Shown here: piece by piece, positions 1-11,378 of the stretch
Layout of the letters: every line of letters begins with the position of its first letter
Numbering within the stretch: the first letter of the stretch is position 1
NCBI GenBank assembly: GCA_963989245.1
Contig: OZ022353.1
Location: 27,319,593 to 27,383,592, forward strand
Direction: 5' to 3'
Source of the DNA: Nansenia antarctica
Lineage: Eukaryota; Chordata; Actinopteri; Argentiniformes; Microstomatidae
Length of the DNA: 64,000 nt
Program-made: the position numbers and the translations under genes
Notes under the pieces: generated by a model
Told to the model about the DNA's origin: nothing
Seen by the model: the letters and a program-made list of their open reading frames with translations, nothing else
Databases searched by the model: none

Positions 1-225
1 TACTGTCCCTTTCACCAACCCAAGAATTTTACTGTGTACCTGGACATTGATGTAATAATGCCCAACTTTCGCAATAAAAAATAAAACATGTATGTAGGTG
101 GGCAATTACAGAGGACGGCGCTGGGGGTGTAGCTGTGTTCTCTGGAGTCTGGATGACAGTGCTGGCAATGCAACATGCTTCATAGTTACTGAACCACAGT
201 GCTGGACAATGCAACATGCTTCATA
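1..225. other. unassigned left edge with a 40-bp period duplication
   Basis: No gene is visible. A segment of about 31 bp beginning ACAGTGCTGG and ending near CATGCTTCATA occurs at about 156-186 and again at 196-227, so it is duplicated with a 40-bp period directly before the GGGGAACATAG-type minisatellite. A GTAGGTGG-CAATTACAG stretch near 93-112 recurs near 8941-8960. Confidence 0.5.
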
Positions 226-470
226 GGGGGTCATCCCTATGTTCCCCGGGTCCTATGTTCCCCGGGTCCTATGTTCCCCGATTTCTTAGCAAAAAAAAAA
301 AAAGGGTTCTATGTTCCCCGCTTCCGAAAAAGGGTTCTATGTTCCCCGCTTCCGAAAAAGGGTTCTATGTTCCCCGCTTCCGTATGTTCCCCGCCTGCCG
401 TTGTGTCAAGCGACCCCAGGTGTCGTTATGTAGTACTGCATGAGAGTTTTTTTTTTTTTAAACAACATAC
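226..470 (+). repeat. dispersed minisatellite-bearing repeat, copy A
   Basis: The core is made of repeated TATGTTCCCCGGGTCC and GAAAAAGGGTTCTATGTTCC-type units of about 16 to 21 bp. It is followed by a unique tail containing TTGTGTCAAGCGACCCC and ending in ATGAGAGTTT plus a T run. Copies B (8510-8745, opposite strand) and C (52881-53010) share the core, and copy B also shares the tail. This makes it a dispersed element with an internal minisatellite rather than a plain local array. I do not recognise the family. Confidence 0.75.
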
Positions 471-633
471 ACAAAAAAAGTTTTTTTTTTTTTTTTCAAC
501 AACATTGATTGAGATTGTTTATTAAGGTAAGCCCCTTGAGAACAATCTTCTCATTTTCGAGGGGGTCCTCACATATAACAATACAAACATAATAGTAACG
601 CATAACAAATAACAATACAAAGCACCTACACAC

Positions 634-1880
634 CTGGGTTTCCGTTAACCGGGAATTACCGGTCTTTGTCCGGTAAATTTGGTTGAAGTCCGACATATTG
701 AAAAGTCGTCGGACATATTGTCCGGTGAAAATAATTCCCTTTGAATACAATTCTCTAAAGTTCACATTCTGATTCCTTCTATTTTAAAAAAGACGAATAT
801 ATAGGCTATGTATTTCTTTTATTATGATATGATTTGACACCGGCATGATGATGACTCCTAATGTGTAGGCTGGCCTACGCGAAACAGCGCACAGGTGCCA
901 CATGGGATTGATGCCAGATGGGATTACAGCTTAACCAGTCTATTACCGCTTAAACACAGTAGCCCATTCGGCGGTAACCCATGCCTATCTGGCAACCCTG
1001 CCAATCCGTCCACCATAGTAATACGGTTTCTTGATTTCCCATATATGGGTGCGTTCGTAAACACGCTCTGGAAATCCGATCAGCACTCGCGGAACGCCTC
1101 TCGTCCAATCGAACGACTCGGTCGCTCTGTGACATCGAAGCCAGCGTGCGCTCCGGCGCTCTCAGAGCGTGTTTACGAACGCACCCCTAGAAGTTTCTAG
1201 CCAGCTAGCTGAAGCTGCTACACACACTAGAGCCATGGCGACCGAACGGCAAGTTAAACAACATACTATAAAAGTGACATTGTTTTACTCATTACTCATA
1301 CATTTGTTGTCATTCAGTTATACAGTTGTGTTCTTCCCATTGTCATACTCCCGAGCTAAACGAAATGCCTTCCCAACCAGCGAGACTTATAGAAATGACG
1401 TTGTTTTATTGATTTAAAAAAAAAGGGTAAAACTGGAAAGAGAAAATAGAAAACTCACATTAATCCCAAACAATTTAACAAACTTCAGTTAACGTAATGT
1501 GGAGTCCGTTCATTGATCGATGCTGTCTGTTCAGTTCCCAGTGAGGCGCCCGTTCAGCGCTGGACCCGTTCAGCGCTGGATTTGACGCATGGCATAGCGC
1601 GCATCCGTCAAATCATGTTATATTATTATATATTATATAGCTCGCATCTAATCGTATCGGATGAGAAATAGACATTAAATGGCATATATAGGCCGCTACA
1701 CAACAGTAATCACCGCGACAAACAGCTATATTAGATTTGGAGAAAAAAATAATATGATTTTGCAAAAAAAAATAATAATTATATTTTAATATGATGACCG
1801 GAATATATCACGTTTGTCCGGTAAATCGAATTCTTCCCGGACACGATGTCCGACGGCAAATTTTTCTAACGGAAACCCTG
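634..1880. mobile_element. hAT-type DNA transposon, non-autonomous, 8-bp TSD CTACACAC
   Basis: The left end reads CTGGGTTTCCGTTA and the right end is the complement of CAGGGTTTCCGTTAG, giving an imperfect terminal inverted repeat. Directly outside are matching copies of CTACACAC (626-633 and 1881-1888), the 8-bp duplication expected of hAT. Subterminal repeats of TGTCCGG/CCGGACA and TCCGACAT occur near both ends. No transposase frame is visible. It interrupts the 3' region of the surrounding LINE and carries a small MITE at 1047-1186. Confidence 0.85.
1047..1186. mobile_element. 140-bp MITE with about 24-bp terminal inverted repeats
   Basis: The ends are GGGTGCGTTCGTAAACACGC and its exact complement, continuing to CTCTG on both sides. 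The flanks allow a TA target duplication if one more base is counted at each end, but the outermost bases differ. The interior is GC rich with no reading frame of note. It lies inside the hAT at 634-1880. Confidence 0.75.
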
Positions 1881-2635
1881 CTACACACACACTCACACAC
1901 ACAGCCCGTCATCACTCCACAACCCACCACTACAACCCAACCGCAATATATAGATGCAACAGTCAGATACATACATAATATAATTATCAGAAGACATCAG
2001 AAAGTAGTCGAATTGAGCAACAACAGAGAGCACATTAAAGGAAAATACAAATACAAACAACCTGAAAACTAGCCGGTCCCAACCCCCCACATAATTAATA
2101 ACATGAGCAGGGCTTTTTTAAATAGGAAAGTAAAGATGATTTAAAGGAGTGAAAGGATGTGATGGACCTTAAAGGGGAAGGGAGATTGTTCCAATCACTA
2201 GGGGCCTTGTAGGCAAATTATTTACGACCTAATTTTTTACGGTATCTGGGAACACAGAAAAAAAGGTTTTGATGTTGTCTGAGTGGATAGGGAGAACTAC
2301 GGGGGACCAAGTAAACTTTTAAATACATGGGATACTTAAAGTAAATACATTTAAAAATAAATTGTAACCAATGAGATTGCCTTCTGTCTTCAAGTGAAAA
2401 CCAGTTGAGTAAATCATACATTAGACAGTGGTGTGTAAAAAAATGACATCTGAGAACAAAACGAGGAGTTGAACAAGACATTTAGGGGACGAAGACAGGT
2501 TTCAGAGGTACCCTGGTACACAATATCAGCATAATCAATAATTGGTAAAATAAGCTGAGAAACTAATCTTTTCCTGATTTCAAAAGTAAAGCAATCAATA
2601 GAACGATATAAATAACCAAGGCAACCATAGGCTTT

Positions 2636-3647
2636 TTAAACAAGATTATCAATATGTGGCTTGAAACAGACTTCAGGGTCAACCCAGAGACCAAGATATT
2701 TAAATAATTTAGCATTTTCTAGGGGTGAACCATCATCATAAACAATATTTAAATCTAAGAGATGGGGACTCCGATAATGTGCACCAAACACCATACAACA
2801 GGATTTGTTCATATTCAGAACAAGGTTATTATTAAAGAACCAGTTCTGAACAGATGCAAAATCTGATTGCAAGGAGCTTTGAATTTGTGTTAGATCTCTG
2901 TGAGAGGTATAGATAACCGTATCGTCTGCATAAAGATGAATAGCAGAGTTAGAACAAGACTTAGGGAGATCATTAATAAATATAGAAAAGAGGAGTGGTC
3001 CCAGAGTAGAACCCTGAGGAATACCCGTGTCCACAATTAAGTAATCGGACTGAGAACCCTGTAAAGAAACATATTGATGGCGATTATGCAAATATGCATT
3101 AAACCAAAAAAGAGCCTTCTGAGAAAAACCAATGGAGTACAACTTATCAAGAAGAAGATAATGATCAATCAAATCAAAAGCTTTAGATAGATCGATGAAG
3201 ATGGCACCAGTCAGTTGGTCTTTGTCACAGAATGAGAAAACATCACTAGTAAACTTGAGGAGAGCAGAAGTAGTTTAGAAGTTGGGTCTAAACCCAGATT
3301 GAAATGGTGAAAGAATATCAAATAAATTAAGGTAGTGAGACAGTTGATTGTAAATCAGTTTCTCAAAAACTTTTGCAGTGAAACAAATAATGGAAATTGG
3401 GTGATAATTATTCATGTCAGTTACATTTCCATTCTTGAAAATAGGGGTAACACAGGCACATTTCCACATTGAGGGAATTGAGCAGGTAGAAATTGACAAA
3501 TTAAATACATCTGCAAGAGGATACATTAACACATGTGCTGCTAGTTTAACACATTTATCTTCAATACCGTCTGGACCAGCACCACCACCTTTGAAATCAA
3601 AGATTGCATTATAAACATCCATATTAAAGGAGAAAGTAGTAGTAGGC
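2636..3647 (-). pseudogene. LINE reverse transcriptase (fingers and palm), broken
   Basis: Read on the - strand, the first part (3647 down to 3275) carries the fingers region, with GPDGIEDKCVK and the conserved FQSGFRP. The second part (3172-2636) carries the palm, with GIPQGSTLGPLLFSIFIND and the catalytic LYADDT box. A stop after FRPNF near 3275 and a loss of frame separate the two parts. The enzyme copies its RNA onto nicked target DNA. The YADD aspartates are intact, but the frame is broken and the upstream side is cut by the hAT at 3648. It belongs with the endonuclease at 5972-6655. Confidence 0.85.
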
Positions 3648-5412
3648 CAGGGGTAGCCAACACGGTGCCCGCGGGCACCAGGTCGCCCGCAGAGACCACG
3701 CGAGTCGCCCGTAGGGCAAGTTCTAAAATTAGCACTATTTACCATGAAGGTCCCTTTAAAACATGGGTCTCCAACACGTCGCTCGCGAGCTACCTGTAAA
3801 AAAGATGCAGCCTTCGCCCCAAAAAAGCACCCTGGAAACCTTTTCCAATTTCAATCCCTTACTAATGTCCCACCCCCTCCAACACAAAAAAATGATATCA
3901 GCTGTCAATAAAATTGCTACCGTCTGTCAACACGTCGTCACGTCACTGTCCCAGCGCTGGAGAATAATTTGTTTTTTTGCAAGTGTGTGCGCGCGCGAGA
4001 CGCACGAGTTTTTGCAGGGTGAGATGTCTGCAGATGAAAGTAAGCAAGTTGAAAACGTTAGCAAATATACTTGCTGAGTGTTCTGACAGAGAAAGGTTGT
4101 TATTATTGTGACTAGTGTCTGATTATAGTTCCATGGTGTCAAAGAACTAGCTAGCTAGCTCAGAGGTGATGAGATGAGCTAGTCTGCTGCACACTTGCCA
4201 GCTAAAGAGCTAACTGGAGGCACTTTATTATTTTACTTAAAGTAGATAAACAATCTTTCTTATTCTACTAGAATTGGGCTTCATGGTAATACCATAATGG
4301 TATATTTACAGTACATGGACAGTGGATTGAAGCATTGGCACAACCCTCACTCATTGGAAATGTCTGTTTTCTATAGATGGATATACTATTTATTTTTCAG
4401 CAACCCAATATTCAATTCGAATTATGTTATGAATTGATATGGATCAATTTATACCTCTTATTAAATTATAAATACTCTGGTTGTTATGTTTGCCTTTTGG
4501 TTGACAGCAAAAGAGGAGGATAGAAAAGGAGAGAAGGAGAGAGAGCAGGATGGTGTCGGCACACCAACGAGAGAGAGCAAGAACCAGGTGAGAAAGTGGA
4601 CAGGTAGTCAAGACCACATATGCCACAGTCCATGCCACCCCCTCCCCAAGGCAGCAAACCTAGGGGAAACACTGAGAGCAGATAGCTGAACTGTTCAGTG
4701 TCAAGCCTGGAGAAATGGAGATGGAGGTTATAAAGCTCCAGAATAATGTCCAGCTACAATCGCAACAACATTCACAACATTTCTGGAGCCTGGTAGACCC
4801 AGAAAACTATAAGAATATTCACCAAGCAGCCCTGAAAGTATTTGTTTTATTTGGCTCTACATACCTTTGAGAATCAGATTTTTCTGATATGAATGTAATG
4901 AAATACTACTACTACTTCTGAACAAGACTGACAGATGAGCATTTAAATTACTCTATAAGAGTGAACCTAAGTGGATACACTCCAGAATACACAACTCTTG
5001 TAGACTCCATGCAGTGACATTCATCTCAAGTGTAGGAATGAGTGAATGCATTATTACACACATGCACATTTTTTTTGGAAAGAGACAAAAGAAGAACAAA
5101 AATACTAATGTTTTCTGACTGAAAAAACTAGAAAAGGTGAATGCACTTATTACACACATGTGGACCATACAATTATAAGCTTTTGATATGTAAATGGAGG
5201 TGATGTGATACATTGATATATGGATACAGACTATACTGCTACTACTATAGTGAACTTACACATTGACATTTGAAACAGAGCATGCTAGTGAAGAATTTCA
5301 GAGTGTTTTGATACGTTATGTGAATGAATGTAAGTAATAAGATATGAGTAGCTCTCGGCCACTTACATTTTTCCAAAGTAGCTCTCGGATGAAAAAAGGT
5401 TGGAGACCCCTG
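3648..5412. mobile_element. hAT-type element with dissimilar ends, 8-bp TSD TAGTAGGC
   Basis: TAGTAGGC occurs at 3640-3647 and 5413-5420, flanking ends CAGGGGTAGCCAAC and the complement of CAGGGGTCTCCAACC. The LINE reading continues across the insertion. A second end-like sequence, GGGTCTCCAACACGTCGC with GAGCTACC, lies inside the left end at about 3764 and matches the right end (AGTAGCTC, GGAGACCCC) better than the outer left end does. The element therefore looks chimeric or nested. No catalytic transposase segment was recognised. Confidence 0.82.
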
Positions 5413-5971
5413 TAGTAGGCCTATGTGTTGTGGTTTGAGGAATCTCCAAGATCTGAGTATTTAGTATTTATAACATCACCGATAGAAGTAAAATGTTAAA
5501 GGCCTGTGAAATATGTAGGGGGTCAGAAAGTATATCATCGTTAATTTTTATTTGAGATATGAGGCCTTTGTTAGTTTTATTGAGAGCTCGGTTCAACTGT
5601 TTCCAAAATTGTCGAGGGTTATTAAAGTCTTGAGAAAGACTATCACGGAAGTAACTGGATTTTGCGTTAAGCGTTTTAGTTTTGCAAGAGTTCCTCAAAC
5701 CTTAATACATATCCCAGTCAGCAGGATCATTTGACAAACGATGTTTGGCCCAGGCTTTATCTCTCTGTTTAAAAAGATTGAATAGTTCAGTACTGATCCA
5801 GGGTAGATGCCTGCCTTTAACCCTAAATGTCTTTAGAGGTGCATGTTTATCAATAACTATTTTAAATTCTAAACATAAGAAACTCCATGCATCCTCCGGA
5901 AAGGGTATCAATTGGAATCTATCCCAGTTAATTGCAGTTATATCGTTAATAAATGAATCAACATTCATTTT
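5413..5971 (-). pseudogene. LINE ORF2 linker between endonuclease and reverse transcriptase
   Basis: Two short open segments (5702-5968 and 5468-5698) occupy the stretch between the endonuclease and the insertion at 3648-5412. They read through lysine and arginine rich sequence containing LPWISTELFNLFKQRDKAW and HRLSNDPADW, which is typical of the region between the endonuclease and the reverse transcriptase in jockey-type LINEs. The two segments are in different frames. No catalytic function is expected here. Confidence 0.7.
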
Positions 5972-6655
5972 TTAATATTGCCTCAAATTAATATATTTAG
6001 GTGGGGAGGAAGGTATTCTAATTTTCCAAACACAAAATATAACACAATGATCACTAAAACAATCAGACAAAACACCAGATGCGGTTATTCTCTCAGGATT
6101 GGTGACCAGAATCCAATCTATTAAAGATGAGGATCCATGGTGATGGTGCACACGAGTTGGCTCACTGATCAACTGAGATAAATTAACACTGGAAAATAAT
6201 GTTCTCTCATCAATAGAAGACTTATCAAGCCAATTTATATTAAAGTCGCCCAGAATGATCAGTTCATTATGCTTCTTTAAGGAGTTTATTGTAGATAAGA
6301 TGCAGTTAGCTAAATCTGATAGAACTGGAGGTGGTCTATAAATGGTCCCAATTGTTAAATGTTTATTATCATGAAACATGATGTTGATGAAAAGGCTTTC
6401 AAAATGAATTGGGTCAACAGTAGGAGTGGTACACTCTGAGGTAAATTTATCAGAAACATAAGTTGCCACCCCACCTCCTCTCGAAGGTCTATCAGATCTG
6501 TAAATAATATAGTTATCAATTTTAATTTCATCATTAGTAATATTATTATGCAACCAGGTTTCAGATAAAGAAATAACATGGGGTTTATAAAGAGCCACCC
6601 ATGCTCTAAGTAAATCAATTTTCGGAGCAAGACTCCTAATATTGATATGAACTAT
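5972..6655 (-). pseudogene. LINE apurinic-like endonuclease domain
   Basis: On the - strand a frame of 208 residues contains VISLSETWL, YRSDRPSRGGGVA, IILGDFNINW and LSDCFSDHCVI. These match the E, R/Y, D-N and SDH active-site blocks of the exonuclease-III-like endonuclease of jockey-clade LINEs. Upstream in another frame is IVHINIRSLAPKIDLL, the usual start of the domain, so a frameshift lies near 6600. In a live element this domain nicks target DNA to prime reverse transcription. Confidence 0.85.
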
Positions 6656-6788
6656 CTTTATTCCTTTTGCTGACTCGATAGTACAGAGAAAACAAATATA
6701 TGTTGGTCATGAGACCAACCTGGGAAGTAGGCCTAGGGCGTAGACGTTGGGAGGGAGAGAACGAGCTGCGGAGTGAGGGACTAACAGG

Positions 6789-6803
6789 GGCACACACACA
6801 CGC

Positions 6804-6858
<55 letters not shown>
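6789..6858. repeat. (CA)n microsatellite
   Basis: About 70 bp of CA dinucleotides, with a few CG interruptions at the left. Apparent cysteine-valine reading frames here are only the repeat translated. Confidence 0.97.
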
Positions 6859-6862
<4 letters not shown>

Positions 6863-6959
6863 TAAAATAAATTGTAACATTATCATGTACACAAATACAT
6901 AATCATACTGTGGATTACTAATTGATAAAGACATTTACTAATTGATAAAGACATTTACA

Positions 6960-7700
6960 GGAAATTGCAGGAACTATTATACGAACAAAATGATTATATG
7001 TACAAAACCACACGTTTAGCTGTGTTGCTCATTCCACAAATGCATGATCCTTACAAGTCATACCTCGTTGTAAAAGTGACTAATCAGGCTTTCTCCATGA
7101 TCTCCATGATCACAATAGCACGCTGAACACTCAAAAAATTGAATGGAGTCTCAGTCATGTACCGTTAACGAGATAGAATACGAAAAGCAAATGTATGGTA
7201 CCTCGTAAAACGCTCATCGGGGGGGGGGGGGGGCGTCGCTTATGGACGAATATCTCAGCGTCACAATGGGTTATAATTCCAAACTAAATTTTCCCATGAT
7301 CACAATAGCATGCTAAACAAACTGAATTTTGAATGGAGTCATAGTCATGTACCGTTAACGAGATATAATACGAAAAGCATATTTTTCAATGTCGCTCAAA
7401 ACCGCACAGCAGGGGGGGGGGGGGGGGACCCGCCTTTCTTAAATCAATAACTATTTTTAACTTTGATTTCGATAATAATAGTCCACGAGTGAAGTGATTA
7501 CACTCACAAGGACAACATACTAATCTTTAAATGGAGTCTGTAGGTTATACCGTTACCGAGTTATGAATTAATAATGCTTATGAATATGATTTTGGGAAAT
7601 CCTTAACGGTTTTCATTGATTTTTGAGATTTTTCGAGAAATCACGAACGGGGGGGGGACCCAGGTTTTGATGTTTAATAACTTTACAGTAAAATAGTTAA
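6960..7700. repeat. diverged tandem units of about 190 bp with poly-G tracts
   Basis: The segment GTACCGTTAACGAGATA followed by AATACGAAAAGCA occurs near 7160 and again near 7351. A weaker version (TATACCGTTACCGAGTTATG) is near 7548. Each unit is followed by a G run: about 15 G at 7219, 16 G at 7412 and 9 G at 7649. GATCACAATAGCA(C/T)GCT is also repeated (about 7109 and 7300). No reading frame or known element was recognised. Confidence 0.65.
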
Positions 7701-7849
7701 TTACACAATTAAAGAGAATCGTAGGGCCGACCTTTTGCCCTCATTTGTGAGTTTCTACGACATTCCGTTTTATTACAGTAATCCGTTAAGCAAAAGTGGG
7801 AAATGCTTAACCAAATCGCAAAAATTATGAATGGGACCACGAAAAATCG

Positions 7850-8107
7850 AAGAATTTTCCTGGTTCTCCTCTCTCTACCCCGGTGAGCTATAATATGAAT
7901 CCGATCATAGGTGTTGAATTTGATCGAGATTTCAGCAGTCTAAAAAGGACTCTCTGGTTCTTTTTCCGAACTAAAGTCCATCGTGAACACCATGGTTCTT
8001 CTCTCTCTACCCCGGTCACGCTCTCTCATGACGGCCGCTTACAGAGCACCATCTACGGACTAAAGACCATCGTGAACACCACGGTTCTTCTCCCTCTACC
8101 CCGGTGA
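7850..8107. repeat. three diverged copies of a TTCT-CTCTACCCCGGT block
   Basis: The motif GGTTCT-CTC-CTCTACCCCGGT appears near 7862, 7994 and 8082. The last two copies are preceded by AAAG(T/A)CCATCGTGAACACCA. The spacing is irregular. The origin is unknown. Confidence 0.55.
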
Positions 8108-8293
8108 CGCAAGTTAGTTATTATTATTGTTATTGGCCTAATGTAATTATTATTGTTATTGTTATTATTGTTATTATGTATGCACAAACATAGTTTAATT
8201 AGTTGGTTGCAATAAAAGCCTATATTTTGGATTGATATCTCTACTGTATTTATTTGATTTCGTTTGACAAAAATATAGAAAAAATATTTAATA

Positions 8294-8296
<3 letters not shown>

Positions 8297-8355
<59 letters not shown>
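8297..8355. repeat. (TA)n microsatellite
   Basis: About 59 bp of uninterrupted TA. Confidence 0.97.
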
Positions 8356-8358
<3 letters not shown>

Positions 8359-8509
8359 TGGTGTTCTTTTAGGAATATACGATTTTCAATTCCATCTCGA
8401 AAATGATCTATCTAGGGAGTTATATAAAATGCTGAGACAATACTATGACATTCATTGTGTTCTTCATTATTTCCAAGTCATCTTAAGACCCCCCCCCCAA
8501 ATTATTTTT

Positions 8510-8745
8510 TTTTAAAAAAAGAGTCAAACTCTCATGCAGTACCACATAACGACACATGGGGTCGCTTGACACAACGGCAGGCGGGGAACATAGGCCCCTT
8601 TTTCGGAAGCGGGTAACATAGAACCCTTTTTCGGAAGCGGGGAACATAGAACCCTTTTTCGGAAGTGGGGAACCGGGGAACATAGAACCCGGGGAACATA
8701 GGACCCGGGGAACATAGGCATGCTCCCCTTCATAGTTACTGCGCA
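8510..8745 (-). repeat. dispersed minisatellite-bearing repeat, copy B
   Basis: This is the reverse-strand relative of copy A. It has the same tail (AAACTCTCATGCAGTAC, GGGGTCGCTTGACACAACGG) followed by GGGGAACATAG units separated by AACCCTTTTTCGGAAGCG. The shared tail next to the core, in opposite orientation 8 kb away, argues that the whole unit was copied as an element. Confidence 0.75.
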
Positions 8746-8984
8746 TATTGCATGTGCCAACGACACGTCATTTCCCGCGACTTTGATCGCAATATAAGTG
8801 AGATGGAAATGTATCTGACACATTGATTGTTGTCATGTCATGTCATGTCATGTTGGAGCGGGGAAATGTTTGCATCGTTTGAAACCCTTGTTAGACACAC
8901 ACACACACACAAATACACACACACACGCGCAACACTTTATGTAGGTGGTCAATTACAGCGGATGGCTTATCATCACCGCTTGAT

Positions 8985-9065
8985 AAATACATTATCACTA
9001 TAGATAAATACATTATCACTATAGATAAATACATTATCACTATAGATGAATACATTATCAAGTGG
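8985..9065. repeat. 21-bp minisatellite
   Basis: About four copies of ATAAATACATTATCACTATAG, with the outer copies diverged. Confidence 0.85.
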
Positions 9066-10265
9066 CGAAAATACACTTGAATACATTATACACTGTATTA
9101 TAAATAAAGTTTTATTTGTTCCATGTTGCATGAAAATTCGTTGAAGATTACAAACCTAATCAAATGTAGGATACTGCAATTACTTAGCAATTTACTTATG
9201 CTACACATATCTTAATATCCTATCACTATTGCTATATAGCCTCTATAGCCTATAAACACATTATGTTACAAATATCAATCTAAATCAGCACATGTAGCAC
9301 ATGCAGCACATGTAGGCTAATATATATATATATATATATGCTGAATTAGATTCAGTTAAAATAAGATTGATATTTGTAGCATAAACACATCTTATCCACT
9401 TCTTAGTGTCCCCCTGCGACCTCTGCTGATATTGAAGAGCATTGTAGCCTTGGGAAAAAAAGATGGCAAGGCAAGGCAAGTTTATTTGTATAGCACATTT
9501 CATACAACAGGGGCAATTCAAAGTGCTTTACATGCATTATTTAAAAATACAGCAAGAGGAGCATAAGAAAATAAAAATGACAATGAATAAAAGCAAATAT
9601 AAGAAGTAAATAGATAAAACATTTAAAAAGACAATAGTTAATGGAAAAAAGACATTGATAGAAGTGTTTGTGTTTAATCATAACTGGTGCAAAACATGAA
9701 GGTTTTTAGCTTAGATTTAAATATTTTAAGGGTTTGGGCCTGTTTGATTTCTTCAGGGAGTTTGTTCCAGGAGCATGCAGCAGCGTGACTGAAAGCTGCT
9801 GCACCGTGTTTTGTTTTTACTCTTGGAATTATTAGCTGATTTGTCTCAGCTGACCTTAGGGACCTTGCGGGAATATAGGGTGGGAGGAGATCTGATATGT
9901 ATTTTGGTCCAAGACCATTTTGTGATTTGTATGTAATTAGGAGGATTTTGAATTCAATTCTCTGAGAGACTGGTAGCCAGTGCAGGGATCTCAGGATTGC
10001 AGTGGCGGGCGGTGCATTTCACACCTAGGCCTTCAGTGATGTCCGACACATTCCTACCTGAATTATTCTACCTCTTAATACCATTGTTATGACGCCATGG
10101 CTCTAGAAACTAGACAGAAACACAGTATAACCGGGCGTTGCATCACCTTAACATTAACACCTTAACAGTCAGACAAGTACAACATTAGTTATATTAATAT
10201 TTCCGAAGCATTTCCGAAGCATTTTTAATCAGTAAATCTGCATTTACAATGAAGTGTTAAACTAA

Positions 10266-10430
10266 CATCTTTAAGATCGCTACATTACCCACGTCTGTCG
10301 TCTCGTCCACCATAATAGCGACAAAGGGTGCCTTTTTAATCTCCATTTTGATCTCTTCTCCCATCACTTCAGCAATAGCAAAAATCAGGTCGTTTTGTAT
10401 TTTGCCTGACGTCCCAGTAAACACTTTGTT
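10266..10430 (-). pseudogene. hAT transposase fragment with first catalytic aspartate
   Basis: Translation of the - strand gives VFTGTSGKIQND, then FAIAEVMGEEIK, then APFVAIMVDETTDVGN. The last part matches the VDETTD block that carries the first catalytic aspartate in hAT transposases of the DUF4371 and ZMYM-like group. The fragment is about 55 residues, and no more catalytic sequence was found in the element. The insertion at 10810-11378 and deletions account for the loss. Confidence 0.82.
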
Positions 10431-10809
10431 TGTGGACAGGTGGTAATGTAAATCTGGGTTGTAAGCTCAACGTAGTTTCCTCTGTTTGTGGACTCGGCGC
10501 TTTCATTGTGTCCCCTAAATGAAAGTTATTGTTTACCCAAAAACAGGACACAATCGATCAGTATTATCGATCAGTCAACGAAAGCTTTCGTTGTGGAGCT
10601 CCGTTTCCCTGCGCACCCCAAAGGTGTTCAAAAGTTTCACATCTACCGGCATAGTTACGCATCTCAATAGTGAATATCAATAGTGCGTATCAATAGTGCG
10701 TATCCAATCAAAAGACGTGCTGGGTGCTGACATCATTGAGCCTTACAGCAGGCGCCGTTGTTGCTTTTGCTCGCCAACTCGAAATCTACGTAGGTTTCCA
10801 CTAGGTACG

Positions 10810-11378
10810 TGTTACGTTCTACATTCGCTAGGGAGAACAAGAAGTAACAAAATACAGGTGTTATGAGTAAGTAAAGATATTTAATACTGTAAGGGTAAAT
10901 TAAAGTCACAATGGGTCAGATAAACTGAATTAAAACTATAACAAATGCCTCCTATTCAAATAAACAATAAACTCATCCCGTGGATGGTAAAATAAACAAT
11001 AACAATAAACAGGTTTCAAACATGGTATCACTTATCAAATATCACTAACACAGGTATCAAATAATTCACTAAACAAATATCACAACAAACAAATTAAACC
11101 ACCAGCATGGCATAACAAAATGGTGGGAACTGTGTGAATGGATCACACAGCTCCTGCTGGTTCTCTCTCCAGGTCTTTTGTAGGGTGTGGCATCTGATGA
11201 TTGGTTGGGGGTTGATTATTGGCTGGTGATGATTGTCTGGAGTTGATTGACCACTGCTGGAGTTGATTGGTAATTATCACGGGGGGGGGTGGATCCCCTG
11301 GACTGGACTTATGGCTGTTAAAAAGACATACACACAAATACACAGACACAGACAACCAGGCTACTCATAGCCGTCACA
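10810..11378. mobile_element. solo LTR, 5-bp TSD GTACG
   Basis: The segment begins TGTTACG, ends CGTCACA, and is flanked on both sides by GTACG (10805-10809 and 11379-11383). TG...CA ends with a 5-bp duplication are the mark of LTR retrotransposon integration. No internal gag-pol region is present, so it is a solo LTR left by recombination. The family is not recognised. Confidence 0.8.

Larger units (their letters stand above)
525..6705 (-). mobile_element. non-LTR retrotransposon (jockey superfamily, CR1/L2/Rex1-like), split by two hAT insertions
   Basis: LINE sequence occupies about 525-633, 1881-3647 and 5413-6705. The two gaps are hAT elements (634-1880 and 3648-5412), each with an 8-bp target duplication of LINE sequence. 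Read on the - strand, an apurinic-like endonuclease comes first, then a reverse transcriptase with a YADD box, then a long 3' UTR ending near a CCTTGAGAACAATCTTCTC tail. Removing the insertions leaves about 3.1 kb, so the copy is 5' truncated. Several frameshifts show it is dead. The family is inferred from protein motifs; a repeat-library search would settle the clade. Confidence 0.82.

Noticed and set aside
895..1200. 101-codon + strand frame
   Set aside because: It spans a noncoding MITE and hAT interior, with no protein similarity that I recognise.
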